Shown piece by piece: positions 8,129 to 17,343 of a stretch of DNA of 60,786 nt. Made by a program: the position numbers and the translations under genes. The notes under the pieces are model-generated. The model made no database searches. It saw nothing but the letters and a program-made list of their open reading frames with translations, and was not told the origin of the DNA. The number at the start of each line of letters is the position of its first letter. Within the stretch, counting starts at the first letter, position 1. The stretch comes from Gemmataceae bacterium (GTDB lineage Bacteria; Planctomycetota; Planctomycetia; Gemmatales; Gemmataceae): NCBI GenBank assembly GCA_009691845.1, contig SIAJ01000024.1, positions 1 through 60,786 on the forward strand, written 5' to 3'.

Positions 8129-9571
8129 TCACTTCTTCGCTGCCGGGATCGTCCACAAGAACAAAGTATGCTCCTGCCCGGTGGCATCTTTGATCGTGAT
8201 TTGCTTTTCGGGCTTCCAATCGTCGCGCATCAGGAAATCGTGTGAGACGACCCGCGAGCCGGGCTTGAGCGTCTTCTGCAACATCGGCTGCAATCTTTCG
8301 TTGACCTCGGGGAACATGTAGAGCATCACGACTGTCGCGTCGGCCACGCTCTCGATCTTCAGCACGTCCCCCTGGCGAAACTCGACCTTGTCCTCGACCT
8401 TCGCGTCCTTGGCACCCTGCTTGGACTCCTTGATTCGTTCGGGATCGAGATCCACGCCGACACCCCGCTTGGCCTTGAAGCTCTTCACGGCCGTGATGAC
8501 GATTCGGCCGTCGCCACAGCCGAGATCGTAGACCACGTCCCCTGCTTTCACTCCACCGAGCTTCAGCATCTCGTCAACCACCGCGTGTGGCGTGGGGACG
8601 TAGGGAACCTTGATGGTCGGCTCCTCTTTTTTCGGGGCGGGCTTCACATCCTCTTTTTTGGGTTCCTTCTTGGGCTCAACCTTTTTCGGTTCCTCTTTCT
8701 TGGGCGCGTCATTCTTCTTGGCTTCCGGCTTCTTCGGATCGGGGATGACCCAGAGAAATAGCCCATGTTCGCGGCCTTCTTCGTCCTTGACCGTGAGTTC
8801 CTTTTCCGGCTTCCATCCGTCGCCCATGTCGAAGTCGTGCGAAACGATGCGGGCTCCCGGCTTGAGCGTCTTCAGCAAAATCGGCTTGAGCTTCAGGTTC
8901 ACCTCGGGGAGCAGGTAGAGCGTCACGACCGTTGCTTCGGAAAGGTCCGTGAGCTTGAGCACGTCGCCCTCGCGAATTTCGACTTTCCCAGATACCCCTG
9001 CCTTCTCCGCGTTTTCCTTGGAAAGCTTGACTCGCTCCGGGGCCAACTCCACGCCGACACCCCGCTTGGCCTTGAAGCTCTTCACGGCCGTGATGACAAT
9101 CCGGCCGTCGCCACATCCGAGATCGTAAACGACATCACCTTCCTTGGCGCCGGCCAACTTGAGCATCTCCTCGACCACCTTGTTCGGTGTTGGGACGTAG
9201 GGCACGTCCAGCCGGACTGCCTTCTTGGGCTCTTCCTTCTTCGGTGCAACTACCTTGGGTTCATCCTTGGTGAGATCAACCCGAGTGGTCTTGCCACCCT
9301 CGACGGTGATCACGCGTTCCAAGCGGACCGTTTTGCCGTCTTTCACGAACGAGAGCGTAAGCGTGTACTCAGCCTTCGCGCCGAGGGGGAACGGCGGCGT
9401 GATCAGCCGGCGTTCCGGCCCGGTTTGGCGGACTGGCACGCCATCGACCGCGAGCTTGGCATCAGCGGGAACCTTGACGTAAATGAGAGCCGGCAAGGGT
9501 TCCTTGGCCGGCAAAGATGAGCCAACGATCACAGCGACCAAACAGGCTGCAAGCCAGGGAAGTCGGAACAC
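8129..9571 (-). CDS. secreted protein: TIGR03000-like domain plus two SAM methyltransferase domains
   Basis: 480 residues from GTG at 9571, chosen because GGAG lies 7 nt upstream and a signal peptide follows at once (FRLPWLAACLVAVIVGSS). A longer TTG start at 9604 is possible. Residues about 27-102 resemble the planctomycete TIGR03000 domain (P-A-D-A-K-L-x-V-D-G, then I-T-P-P-F). Two near-repeats follow, about 121-280 and 326-480. Each starts V-P-Y-V-P-T-P and has the SAM-binding motif V-V-Y-D-L-G-C-G-D-G-R-I-V-I. A Lys/Pro/Glu-rich linker separates them. The repeats resemble small class I methyltransferases. A SAM-dependent enzyme with an export signal is odd, because SAM is cytoplasmic, so catalysis is unproven. 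Confidence 0.75.
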   Translation of the reverse strand: MFRLPWLAACLVAVIVGSSLPAKEPLPALIYVKVPADAKLAVDGVPVRQTGPERRLITPPFPLGAKAEYTLTLSFVKDGKTVRLERVITVEGGKTTRVDLTKDEPKVVAPKKEEPKKAVRLDVPYVPTPNKVVEEMLKLAGAKEGDVVYDLGCGDGRIVITAVKSFKAKRGVGVELAPERVKLSKENAEKAGVSGKVEIREGDVLKLTDLSEATVVTLYLLPEVNLKLKPILLKTLKPGARIVSHDFDMGDGWKPEKELTVKDEEGREHGLFLWVIPDPKKPEAKKNDAPKKEEPKKVEPKKEPKKEDVKPAPKKEEPTIKVPYVPTPHAVVDEMLKLGGVKAGDVVYDLGCGDGRIVITAVKSFKAKRGVGVDLDPERIKESKQGAKDAKVEDKVEFRQGDVLKIESVADATVVMLYMFPEVNERLQPMLQKTLKPGSRVVSHDFLMRDDWKPEKQITIKDATGQEHTLFLWTIPAAKK

Positions 9572-9655
9572 GATGAATCTCCAGGGTGCGACGGAGGTTG
9601 TCAAGCCAGTATAGGACGTTGTTTATTTTTCTCGCAGAGGAGAGTGGCTGATTTT

Positions 9656-9683
9656 GCACGAACCCGACGCGTCGGGTTCGTGC
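9656..9683 (-). terminator. perfect 28-nt palindrome at the glycosyltransferase 3' end
   Basis: The two 14-nt halves (GCACGAACCCGACG and its complement) meet without a spacer, 2 nt after the glycosyltransferase stop codon. It is followed on the minus strand by AAAATCAG rather than a T-tract, so it may terminate weakly or simply block exonucleases. Confidence 0.5.
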
Positions 9684-9684
9684 G

Positions 9685-11295
9685 TCACTCTTCGCCGCGA
9701 TAAGCCAATTTGCGTTTCGTTTGAGGGGGCCGTTTCTGTGGAACGCGTTCAATTACAGCCACATGACAGAGGCCCCATGGCCCATCGCCAACGAGATCGT
9801 CGAGGATTTTCGCACCGGTCCCCGCGTGCTTGACGGCCGTTTCCTCCGTGACTTTCAACTGCGGCGGCAGCACTTGCTTGAATGTCTCAAGCGAATGGCG
9901 ATGAGTGAACAACACCACCGACCGATCGTGGAGGATCAACTCTTCGACAAGTTCCTGTGAAACTTTCGTTCGGCAACTCTTGAGATCATCGCGGCCGGTG
10001 TAGAAGGCAACCGAATCGACGTTGCGAGGGAAGCAGAACATCGGCTCCTTTTTCGCATCGTGCAACTTGCTCGCGATTTCCGGAATGCCCATCGGCGAAC
10101 GCAGTTCCGCATACCACGGGATGGCAAAGTAGAATCCGAAGGCGAGAAGTGCGGCCATGCCACCTACACCCGTTCGTGTGACGACGGCATTGTTCCACTT
10201 GGTTCGAGCAACAAAGTCACCCAGAGCGAGACAAAGGCACGGAAAGGCCGGCAGGATGTAAGTTGGCAGCTTGCAGCCGGACATCGAGAAGAAGAAGACG
10301 CACCACAGGCCCGCCATGAGGAAGAAACCCTGGGCCGGCGTCCGCGATCCAGCTTTTTCCGTGTCGCCGCTCATCAAGTAGCGAGCGTAAGCGTACAGCA
10401 GCAGCGTGCCGGGCAGCAATCCCCCGAGCACGATCGGCATGTAGTACCAGACTGGTTGCAAATGATCGAACGGCTTGATGAAGCGCAGGATGTTGTGTTC
10501 CCAGAAGAAGTACTTCAGGAAGATCGGCTCGCGCATGAAGACGGCCGTGTACCACGGAAGATTCACGGCCGCGATGACGGCGAGGAAGCCGGCCAGGTGC
10601 TTGAGGCCAATCGGTACGGCATGCCCCGAGAGTCGCCGAACCAGCCAGATCGGTGGAACAACCAACAAGAGCGGAATCGGCCCCTTGGTCAGCACACCAA
10701 GCCCGGCCGCGATTGCCGCGAGATACCACCAGCGCGCGAGAAAGCGTTCGCCGCGAATAGCTTCATAGGTCGCGAATAGTGCCAGTGTGATCCAGAACGT
10801 GAGCAGGCCATCCATCAGCAGGATACGGCCCATGCCGGCGAAGCCGGGTGCGATGCTCAGGAACAATGCACCCCAAAACGCGGACCGTTCACCCAGACTG
10901 CGCCTGCCAAGCAAGTACACCACGAGGATAGTTGCATGGACTGCCATCGCTGGGATGAGCCGGGCCGGCGCTTCCGAGACACCGAAAATCGAGTAGCTCA
11001 ACATCACCAGCCAGTACAGCAAGGGCGGCTTATCCAGATAGGGCTGGCCTTGCAAATGCGGCACGACCCAGTCGCCTTTTGCAAGCATCTCGCGGGGGAT
11101 CTGAGCGTATCGCCCCTCGTCCGGATCAAGAAGACGGAATTGAAGCGTCGGGTAGAGCAACAAGGCCGGCAGGACGATCAGCAGGAGCAACGAGGGAAGC
11201 CGAAGCGTAGTCGAGGCGGTTTGCGTCCCTGGAAACAGGACGCGCGACCACAGATAAGGCATCCAGGCAAGAAAATGGCGTGGCCGATCAGTCAT
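9685..11295 (-). CDS. ArnT-like membrane glycosyltransferase (GT83/PMT superfamily)
   Basis: 536 residues from ATG at 11295, with GGAGGA 9 nt upstream; the open frame continues 12 codons further but lacks a ribosome site. Near the N-terminus is D-P-D-E-G-R-Y-A-Q-I-P-R-E-M followed by L-D-K-P-P-L-L-Y-W-L, the first periplasmic loop of ArnT/PMT-type enzymes, where the first acidic residues are catalytic. About ten to twelve hydrophobic segments follow, then a soluble C-terminal part of about 120 residues. Such enzymes move a sugar from a polyprenyl phosphate carrier to lipid A, protein or another acceptor on the outer face of the cytoplasmic membrane. No arn genes are adjacent, so the acceptor is unknown. 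Confidence 0.85.
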   Translation of the reverse strand: MTDRPRHFLAWMPYLWSRVLFPGTQTASTTLRLPSLLLLIVLPALLLYPTLQFRLLDPDEGRYAQIPREMLAKGDWVVPHLQGQPYLDKPPLLYWLVMLSYSIFGVSEAPARLIPAMAVHATILVVYLLGRRSLGERSAFWGALFLSIAPGFAGMGRILLMDGLLTFWITLALFATYEAIRGERFLARWWYLAAIAAGLGVLTKGPIPLLLVVPPIWLVRRLSGHAVPIGLKHLAGFLAVIAAVNLPWYTAVFMREPIFLKYFFWEHNILRFIKPFDHLQPVWYYMPIVLGGLLPGTLLLYAYARYLMSGDTEKAGSRTPAQGFFLMAGLWCVFFFSMSGCKLPTYILPAFPCLCLALGDFVARTKWNNAVVTRTGVGGMAALLAFGFYFAIPWYAELRSPMGIPEIASKLHDAKKEPMFCFPRNVDSVAFYTGRDDLKSCRTKVSQELVEELILHDRSVVLFTHRHSLETFKQVLPPQLKVTEETAVKHAGTGAKILDDLVGDGPWGLCHVAVIERVPQKRPPQTKRKLAYRGEE

Positions 11296-11371
11296 CGTCG
11301 CTCGTCCTCCCTGACGGTCAACGTGGATCATCGCATATGGAACGCGCTTCGGTCAACGCCGACTCTGAGTT

Positions 11372-11391
11372 GCCGCACTCGCCAGAGTGCG
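11372..11391. repeat. REP-like hairpin with GCCA loop
   Basis: GCACTC-gcca-GAGTGC (11375-11390) is a perfect 6-bp stem with a 4-nt loop, preceded by GCC. It closely resembles the hairpins at 44432-44492. It lies between the divergent glycosyltransferase and metallo-hydrolase genes. Confidence 0.6.
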
Positions 11392-11480
11392 CTAGGGAAA
11401 GCTGAACAATGTATCCTCTCGCCTTTCACCTTCCCAACGACTACCCTTTCTCCAAGCCTTCACCCCTTCGAGACTATCTC

Positions 11481-12521
11481 ATGCGCACATTGCCGAAGCT
11501 ACTGGCGGGCATTTTTGCGACCGGCGTCTTCATTCTCATCGCACTCGCGAAACCGGACGGTAAGCCGGTGGAGGAGAAGCCACCGGAATTGAAGTTCGAC
11601 GAGGTGAAGGAAATCGCTCCTGGCGTCTTCTTCCGCTATTCGTCGATCAGCGCCACCGACAAGAGCATTCCATTCGGCGGCAGTAATCACACGTGGATCG
11701 TATTCAAGGACTACGTCGTCGTGATTGATGCAAACTTCCCGAAGGAAGCCGGCGATGTGCTCGCGGCCATCAAGAAGACGACCGACAAGCCGATCAAGTA
11801 TGTGCTGGACACGCACCATCATGGCGACCATGCCTATGGCAACGCGGTGTGGGCGAAGGCCGGCGCCAAGATCATTAGCTCCAAGAACTGCGAACGCCTG
11901 CTCAAGACCGGCGGTCCGATGGCCTGGGCGAATGCATCCAAGGATCGCAAGGATGTGAAGGACAGCGAACTCAAGCTGGTCGATGAATCGTTCGACGAGA
12001 AGTTTGAACTCGACGACGGCACGCAACGCGTCGAGTTCTACCAGCTTGGCCACTCGCACACGAGCGGCGACGTGGTGGCCTATCTGCCGAAGCACAAGAT
12101 CCTCTGCACCGGCGACGCCTGCGTGAACGGGGCCTTCAACTATATGGGCCATTCGAACAGCGGCTCGTGGATCAAGTGTCTCGAAAAGATGGAGAAGTTC
12201 GACGTGAAGCTCGTCTGTCCCGGCCACGGACCGATCACCGGCAAGGAACTGCTTGCAAAACAGAAACGCTATTTCGTCGATATGCGTGAGCAGATCAAGA
12301 AGGGAATCGACGCGAAGAAGGATTTGGCCGCGATCACGGCATCAATCGACATGCCGTGGTACAAGGAATGGACTGGCAAAGACGCGAAGGAGATCAAGGA
12401 CAACATCGAGCACGTCCACAAGGAACTCATGGGCAAGATCGACCACGATCGAATTGGCCAGTTGCCGAATGAAGGCTGGCCATATGCCCGAACAGCAAGC
12501 GATCGGCTGGCAGGCCGGTAA
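11481..12521 (+). CDS. secreted metallo-beta-lactamase-fold hydrolase
   Basis: 346 residues from ATG at 11481, where a signal peptide begins (MRTLPKLLAGIFATG...). The metal-binding set of the MBL superfamily is visible: D-T-H-H-H-G-D-H (the HxHxDH motif), then H in Q-L-G-H-S-H, D in C-T-G-D-A-C and H in C-P-G-H-G-P. It is therefore likely a dinuclear zinc enzyme in the periplasm or outside. It resembles the SoxH/QuinProtein-relay-type MBL proteins more than true beta-lactamases. The substrate is not evident and no partner gene adjoins it. Confidence 0.8.
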   Translation: MRTLPKLLAGIFATGVFILIALAKPDGKPVEEKPPELKFDEVKEIAPGVFFRYSSISATDKSIPFGGSNHTWIVFKDYVVVIDANFPKEAGDVLAAIKKTTDKPIKYVLDTHHHGDHAYGNAVWAKAGAKIISSKNCERLLKTGGPMAWANASKDRKDVKDSELKLVDESFDEKFELDDGTQRVEFYQLGHSHTSGDVVAYLPKHKILCTGDACVNGAFNYMGHSNSGSWIKCLEKMEKFDVKLVCPGHGPITGKELLAKQKRYFVDMREQIKKGIDAKKDLAAITASIDMPWYKEWTGKDAKEIKDNIEHVHKELMGKIDHDRIGQLPNEGWPYARTASDRLAGR

Positions 12522-12545
12522 GGCCCGAGTTTTCAAAGAGTTGCT

Positions 12546-12607
12546 ACCACGGATCACACGGATAAGACTAGGGGCCATGCTTTTGTTTTATCCGTGTGCT
12601 CCGTGGT
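12546..12607. repeat. inverted repeat, TTATCCGTG...CCGTGGT family
   Basis: Arms 12546-12565 and 12588-12607 agree at 19 of 20 positions. It follows the metallo-hydrolase stop by 24 nt. A single related arm occurs at 32385-32408. The 462-base gap 12522-12983 holds this element, the palindrome at 12814-12914 and a small GCTGGCA hairpin near 12786; I see no gene in it. Confidence 0.75.
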
Positions 12608-12813
12608 GAAAAATTCTTACTGGCCGAGTCGTCAACCCAGCATTCACTCGTTCAATCCCGCGATCGGCTTCACTTTCAGTTCACAAGCGGTTTCTCACGT
12701 TGCTGACTAGTTTGGAAAATCCGGGCCGAATTTCGAAACTGCTCTTAACATTTGGCCTCCCCGAATTATTCCATTGATAGAAGAGCTGGCACATGCCAGC
12801 ATCAAGATGCAAG

Positions 12814-12914
12814 GTAGCCCTCTCGCTCCGCGAGAGGGGGGCACGAACCCGCGAACATCGAAGTTATCGACCATTTGGCAAGTTCGCCCCCCTCTCGCGG
12901 AGCGAGAGGGCTAC
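12814..12914. repeat. inverted repeat with 29-nt perfect arms
   Basis: Arms 12814-12842 and 12886-12914 are exact reverse complements over 29 nt, with a 43-nt spacer. Each arm is itself a hairpin (CTCTCG ... CGAGAG). It ends 69 nt before the M16 peptidase start codon, so it probably lies in or near that gene's leader. Confidence 0.8.
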
Positions 12915-12983
12915 TTTCGGGTAATCGGCTTTCTTGGTAAACTGATTCTGTTTTATTCGGACTTTTTCGCGAAGGAGCTCGCC

Positions 12984-15713
12984 ATGTATTCCCGACTCGC
13001 CTTCATCGCACTCGCTTACTTTGCTCTCTCCGTCCGCGCAGGTGAGCCGAAGAACTCGGTTCTTCCCAAAAGTGGCGACGAGAAGATCGTCCAGACGGCA
13101 CTCGCCCTTTACGAGGGCGTTCGACAAGAAACGTTGCCGAATGGACTGCGGGTGTTTTTGAAACCCATTCCCGGCTCGCCGGTGGTGTCCACGCTGGTGG
13201 CCTACAACGTCGGCTCGGCGGACGAGGAACTCGCACACACTGGGCTGTCGCATTATCTCGAACATCTCATGTTCAAGGGGACGGAAAAGCTCGTTCCGGG
13301 CGACATCGATCGCATGACCCAACGCAATGGTGGGCAGAATAACGCGAATACGTCCGAGGACGTTACCGTCTTCGAGTTCGACTTTGCTGCCGATCGCTGG
13401 AAGACCGCTCTCGAAATCGAAGCCGACCGGATGCGCAATCTTCGCATCGACACCAAGCACGAGTTCGAGCAAGAGAAAGGGGCGGTCATTTCCGAACTGG
13501 ACATGTACGAGGACCAGCCGTGGGACCTGGAAATGAAGGTGCTGCTGCCGCTTCTCTATGGCGAGACGGCCCCCTATGGACATCCGGTGATCGGCGAGAA
13601 GGCCCACGTTCGCGACGTGACCGCAGAGATCATCAAAAAGCATTACGATCGCTGGTATCACCCGAATAATGCAGTGCTGGTCATTGCCGGTGGGTTCGAC
13701 GAGAAGGATGCCTGGGAAACAATTCAAAAGCTATTCGGGCCAATCCCGAAGGGAGTGCTTCCCGCACGTAGGCCAGTGCCGGTTCACAAGCCACGCGAGG
13801 AAACCGTTCGGAAGAAGTTTGACTCGAAGTTCCCAACGCCGCGATTGTTGTTCGGCTTCAACACGGTTGACGAGAGGAACGCCGACGCGGTCCCGCTCGA
13901 TGTGTTGGCCGCGATCCTGACCAACGGCAAAACCAGCCGGCTGCACAAGCGGTTGATCGAAACGGACGGAACGGCAACTCTCATTCAGGCCGCCAATACT
14001 TCGGGCCGATATCCCGGCTGGTTCTCAATCCAGGCCGAACTCTTCAAGGCCTCGGAAATGAAGCAGGTCGAGGAAGCCATCTTCGCGGAGATCAAGAAAC
14101 TGGCCGAGGCGGGTCCGACCGAAGCCGAACTGAAGCGAGTGCGTCGAGCCATGGCCGCCGCCCACATTTTTTCCCACGAGGACGTTCACGAATTGGCCGA
14201 CACGATCGCTCGCGGCGTCGTGGCCAACGACATGAACTTCGTACGCGGCTACCTGCCCAAGCTCATCCAGGTGACGAAGGACGACGTTCGACGCGTGGCC
14301 AAGAAGTTCCTGATTGAGCAGCAGCCGGTTCTCATTGAATCGATTCCCAAGGAAGGTGCCGCGGGTGCGGGGGAGAATCCGAAACCGAAGATGCGTCAAC
14401 TCGATCGCGACGTGCCGAAGAAATCCGGTGCCAACTTCGATCTGAAAGACGCGAAGTCCGTCGTTCTTGAGAACGGCCTGAAGCTCCTGCTGCTCGAAAA
14501 TCACCGCTTGCCAATTGTCGTGGTCGAAGCGAACGTGGCCCGGGTGAAACTGCACGAGCCCGCCGATCAAGTGGGCATCGCATCCCTCATGGGGCCTTTG
14601 CTCGAAGAAGGCACGACCACTCGAACGGGCCCGCAGATCGCGTTGGCAATCGAAGATTCCGGCGGCGCACTCAGCATGGGTGCGGCCGGCGGCAGTTTGA
14701 AAGTGCTCTCCGACGATTTGGAATTGGGCCTGGACTTGCTGTTCGATTGCCTGATGAACCCGGAGTTCCACAAGGACGATTTGGAGTCGAAACGCGATCA
14801 GCTACTCTCCCAATTGGCCGAGGAAGAGCAGCAAGCCGACCAGCGAGCCATGCGAGCATTCAAGGCCGCCATTTACGGCCAACATCCATTCGGCCGGCCT
14901 GCTGCCAAAAGCAGTGTCATCAAGAAACTCACTCGCGCCGACGTAAAGAAATTTCATCGCAAGGTGTTCGTTCCCAATAACACGGTCGTGGCCATCGCCG
15001 GCGACTTCGATTCCGAGAAGATCGTGGAGGGCATCAAGAAGCGGACGGCGGAATGGAAAACAAAATTCCTCGCGCTGCCGGAACGGAAAGCTCCGCCGGT
15101 ACCGCAATCTTCGCAGTTGGTGATTAGCGAACCGGCCGCGGCCCAGTTGACCGTTTATCTCGGTCACATCGGCATTACCCGGACGAACCCCGATTACTAC
15201 AAGTTGCTCGTGATGGATTACATCCTGGGCACCGGTACCGGGTTTACGGATCGACTCTCGTCCACGCTCCGCGATCGGCAGGGCTTGGCCTACTCGGTCT
15301 CCGCAAAGATCACCGGCAATGCCGGCGAAGAGCCTGGCACATTCACGGCCGCGATCGGCACGTTTCCGGACAAATTCCAGGAAGTGAAAGCCGGCTTTCT
15401 CAAGGAGATCAAGCGCATCCGCGAGGAGGTTCCCTCGAAGGAAGAAGTGGAAGATGTGAAGAAATATCTGATGGGTATTCAGGCTTTCAGCATCACCACC
15501 TGCGGCGAAGCGGCGGACATGCTGCTGGCGATCGACCGCTACAAACTTGGCCTGGATTATCTGCAGGACTATCGCAAAGCCATCGAATCCGTTACGCCGG
15601 AAGAGGTTCGTGCCGTCGCGAAGAAATACCTCGACCCGGAAAAACTGGTGTTGGTCGCGGCCGGTCCAATCGACGCGGAAGGAAAGCCGTTGCCCGCAAA
15701 GAAGAAGGAGTGA
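12984..15713 (+). CDS. secreted M16 (pitrilysin-type) zinc peptidase, two-half form
   Basis: 909 residues from ATG at 12984, preceded by GAAGGAG and followed by a signal peptide (1-19); the longer frame from 12774 runs through a palindrome and is rejected. The active N-terminal half has the inverted zinc motif H90-Y-L-E93-H94, with the third ligand expected in E-K-G-A-V-I-S-E-L near residue 170. The second half (from about residue 490) repeats the fold, with L-E-E-G-T-T-T-R replacing the zinc motif, as usual for the non-catalytic half. Typical family members degrade short peptides in the periplasm. It stands alone in its strand run with the unknown gene at 15785. Confidence 0.9.
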   Translation: MYSRLAFIALAYFALSVRAGEPKNSVLPKSGDEKIVQTALALYEGVRQETLPNGLRVFLKPIPGSPVVSTLVAYNVGSADEELAHTGLSHYLEHLMFKGTEKLVPGDIDRMTQRNGGQNNANTSEDVTVFEFDFAADRWKTALEIEADRMRNLRIDTKHEFEQEKGAVISELDMYEDQPWDLEMKVLLPLLYGETAPYGHPVIGEKAHVRDVTAEIIKKHYDRWYHPNNAVLVIAGGFDEKDAWETIQKLFGPIPKGVLPARRPVPVHKPREETVRKKFDSKFPTPRLLFGFNTVDERNADAVPLDVLAAILTNGKTSRLHKRLIETDGTATLIQAANTSGRYPGWFSIQAELFKASEMKQVEEAIFAEIKKLAEAGPTEAELKRVRRAMAAAHIFSHEDVHELADTIARGVVANDMNFVRGYLPKLIQVTKDDVRRVAKKFLIEQQPVLIESIPKEGAAGAGENPKPKMRQLDRDVPKKSGANFDLKDAKSVVLENGLKLLLLENHRLPIVVVEANVARVKLHEPADQVGIASLMGPLLEEGTTTRTGPQIALAIEDSGGALSMGAAGGSLKVLSDDLELGLDLLFDCLMNPEFHKDDLESKRDQLLSQLAEEEQQADQRAMRAFKAAIYGQHPFGRPAAKSSVIKKLTRADVKKFHRKVFVPNNTVVAIAGDFDSEKIVEGIKKRTAEWKTKFLALPERKAPPVPQSSQLVISEPAAAQLTVYLGHIGITRTNPDYYKLLVMDYILGTGTGFTDRLSSTLRDRQGLAYSVSAKITGNAGEEPGTFTAAIGTFPDKFQEVKAGFLKEIKRIREEVPSKEEVEDVKKYLMGIQAFSITTCGEAADMLLAIDRYKLGLDYLQDYRKAIESVTPEEVRAVAKKYLDPEKLVLVAAGPIDAEGKPLPAKKKE

Positions 15714-15784
15714 ACCCGGCGATTGGGCGTGGCGTATCATGAATTGATAACGAGGCCGGCAAAACCACTAACTTCCGAAATTCC

Positions 15785-17275
15785 ATGAGATCGTTCACCC
15801 GCATCGGTTTGCCCGTCCTGCTCGTCGTCGGGATTGTCTTCGGCATCACGTTTATCGGCATGTACAGTTCGGACGACTCGCCGTCAAACGATGGTGGAGG
15901 CGTCCCGAAAGGTGGTGCCGCTGTCTCAGCGTTGCCACTGAAGTTTTCGACTATCATTGTCACGCCCGTTCCCATTCCGCCATCCGGGGAGATGAAAGAC
16001 GTACCTTCGGGCTTGCGGCATCTCTTCTATTGGGACGCCAACATCGAGGTCGGATCTCCCGGACATTACGAGTTCTGGTGCCAAAATCGAAACGCGGAGC
16101 CGGTCTCCGTGCGCGTGCCGCGAACGAACTGCCAGTGTGCCGGGGTGGAGTTGGCGGTGGTGCCACCCGAGGTCTACAAGGAATATGCGGCTATGTCGGC
16201 ACTGGCGAGTGGTCCCCTGAGCGCCGCTCCCGGGCCGGCCTCGGCCATCGTCCATGCCATGGTGCTGAAAGCCAAGCTCACCTGGAAGCCATTGAACACC
16301 GGGACCGAGGTATTCGAACAAACCATCCCCGCGGCCAATGAATCGCGTGGCCCACAGTTCGGCCTCGTGCGCTTGGCCTGGACCGGGAAGGGAGAGCCCG
16401 GCGGAAAGACCATCGCGGCTGAACTCTTCGCCAACCTGCCGAATGGCACGCCGGACCATACCCCACTGAAAGCCAACACCATCGTCGTGCCAGCCTTCGA
16501 TATACTTCGTCGCGAAAGTCCGAAAGTCTGGGGCCCTGCGCACGACATTCATCTCGGCGAATTGAGAGAGAACGGCCAGGTCCAGCAGGAATTATTCCTG
16601 GCCTCCTCGACGCGAACTTACTTCCTCTATCAGATCACCACGGCCAAGGCGGATCCCTGTATCACCGTGTCCGACGTGATCCCGGCCACTGCGGCAGAGT
16701 CCGCTAGCTTCGAGGAGTTTTCCAGGAGCAAGGAGAACTCCGTCACGCGATTGAGGAGTCTGTACAAGGTGGTCGTGACGGTCCGCGAGCGCACGGAAAG
16801 CATGGTCGATGGGAAGAAACAGTTCCACCAGCTCGACCTGGGAGTGTTGGAACACAAGCTCATAGTTTCGGGCGTCAATGCCGGCTCGATGCGGATGACC
16901 TTGAGAGGCCGAGTATTGGGCGATGTGACGATCCTCACGGGTGCCGAGACCGGCAAGGTCGATCTGGGCAATAGCATTCCGTCCGATCAAGACAAATCGC
17001 GCGACCTTGTCTTGAGTGCCGACCGTCCGGGCCTGGATCTCACACTGTTAGAAAAAGAGATCAGCCCGAACTATTTGAAGGTCAAATTAGAGCCCCTTGC
17101 ACCAGTCGATGGCCGCAAACAGTGGCGGCTCCGTATCACAGTTCCGAAAAGCTTTCTGCTCGGTCCACTTCCAGAAAATAGCAGCGTGATACTGCTGACA
17201 AACTCGCCCACGCCACGCCGATTTACAATTCCCATTAAAGGCATGGCCTTCGACGCAGGCGGGCCGCAGCTGTAA
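15785..17275 (+). CDS. membrane-anchored protein of unknown function with a DUF1573-like segment
   Basis: 496 residues. Residues 7-26 form an uncleaved or signal-anchor membrane segment, so most of the protein is outside the cytoplasm. A stretch around 95-125 (H-Y-E-F-W-C-Q-N-x-N-A-E-P-V, then T-N-C-Q-C-A-G) resembles the start of DUF1573 beta-sandwich domains, which have a C-x-C motif after a strand. The rest is predicted beta-rich with no recognised motif. It begins 71 nt after the M16 peptidase and may share its transcript. No function can be assigned. Confidence 0.7.
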   Translation: MRSFTRIGLPVLLVVGIVFGITFIGMYSSDDSPSNDGGGVPKGGAAVSALPLKFSTIIVTPVPIPPSGEMKDVPSGLRHLFYWDANIEVGSPGHYEFWCQNRNAEPVSVRVPRTNCQCAGVELAVVPPEVYKEYAAMSALASGPLSAAPGPASAIVHAMVLKAKLTWKPLNTGTEVFEQTIPAANESRGPQFGLVRLAWTGKGEPGGKTIAAELFANLPNGTPDHTPLKANTIVVPAFDILRRESPKVWGPAHDIHLGELRENGQVQQELFLASSTRTYFLYQITTAKADPCITVSDVIPATAAESASFEEFSRSKENSVTRLRSLYKVVVTVRERTESMVDGKKQFHQLDLGVLEHKLIVSGVNAGSMRMTLRGRVLGDVTILTGAETGKVDLGNSIPSDQDKSRDLVLSADRPGLDLTLLEKEISPNYLKVKLEPLAPVDGRKQWRLRITVPKSFLLGPLPENSSVILLTNSPTPRRFTIPIKGMAFDAGGPQL

Positions 17276-17310
17276 GAAGGGGATGGCTCGCGAACCAATC
17301 TAACGGCCAT

Positions 17311-17339
17311 TGTGTCCCTCCCTGGCCCCCGGGGACACA
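17311..17339 (+). terminator. hairpin after the unknown membrane protein gene
   Basis: TGTGTCCC (17311-17318) pairs exactly with GGGACACA (17332-17339) across a C-rich loop, 35 nt after the stop codon at 17275. There is no T-tract, so termination is inferred from position. Confidence 0.4.
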
Positions 17340-17343
17340 CACG

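Noticed and set aside
12774..12983. Upstream extension of the M16 peptidase
   Set aside because: It runs through a 29-nt perfect inverted repeat and has no ribosome site, whereas GAAGGAG and a signal peptide mark 12984.
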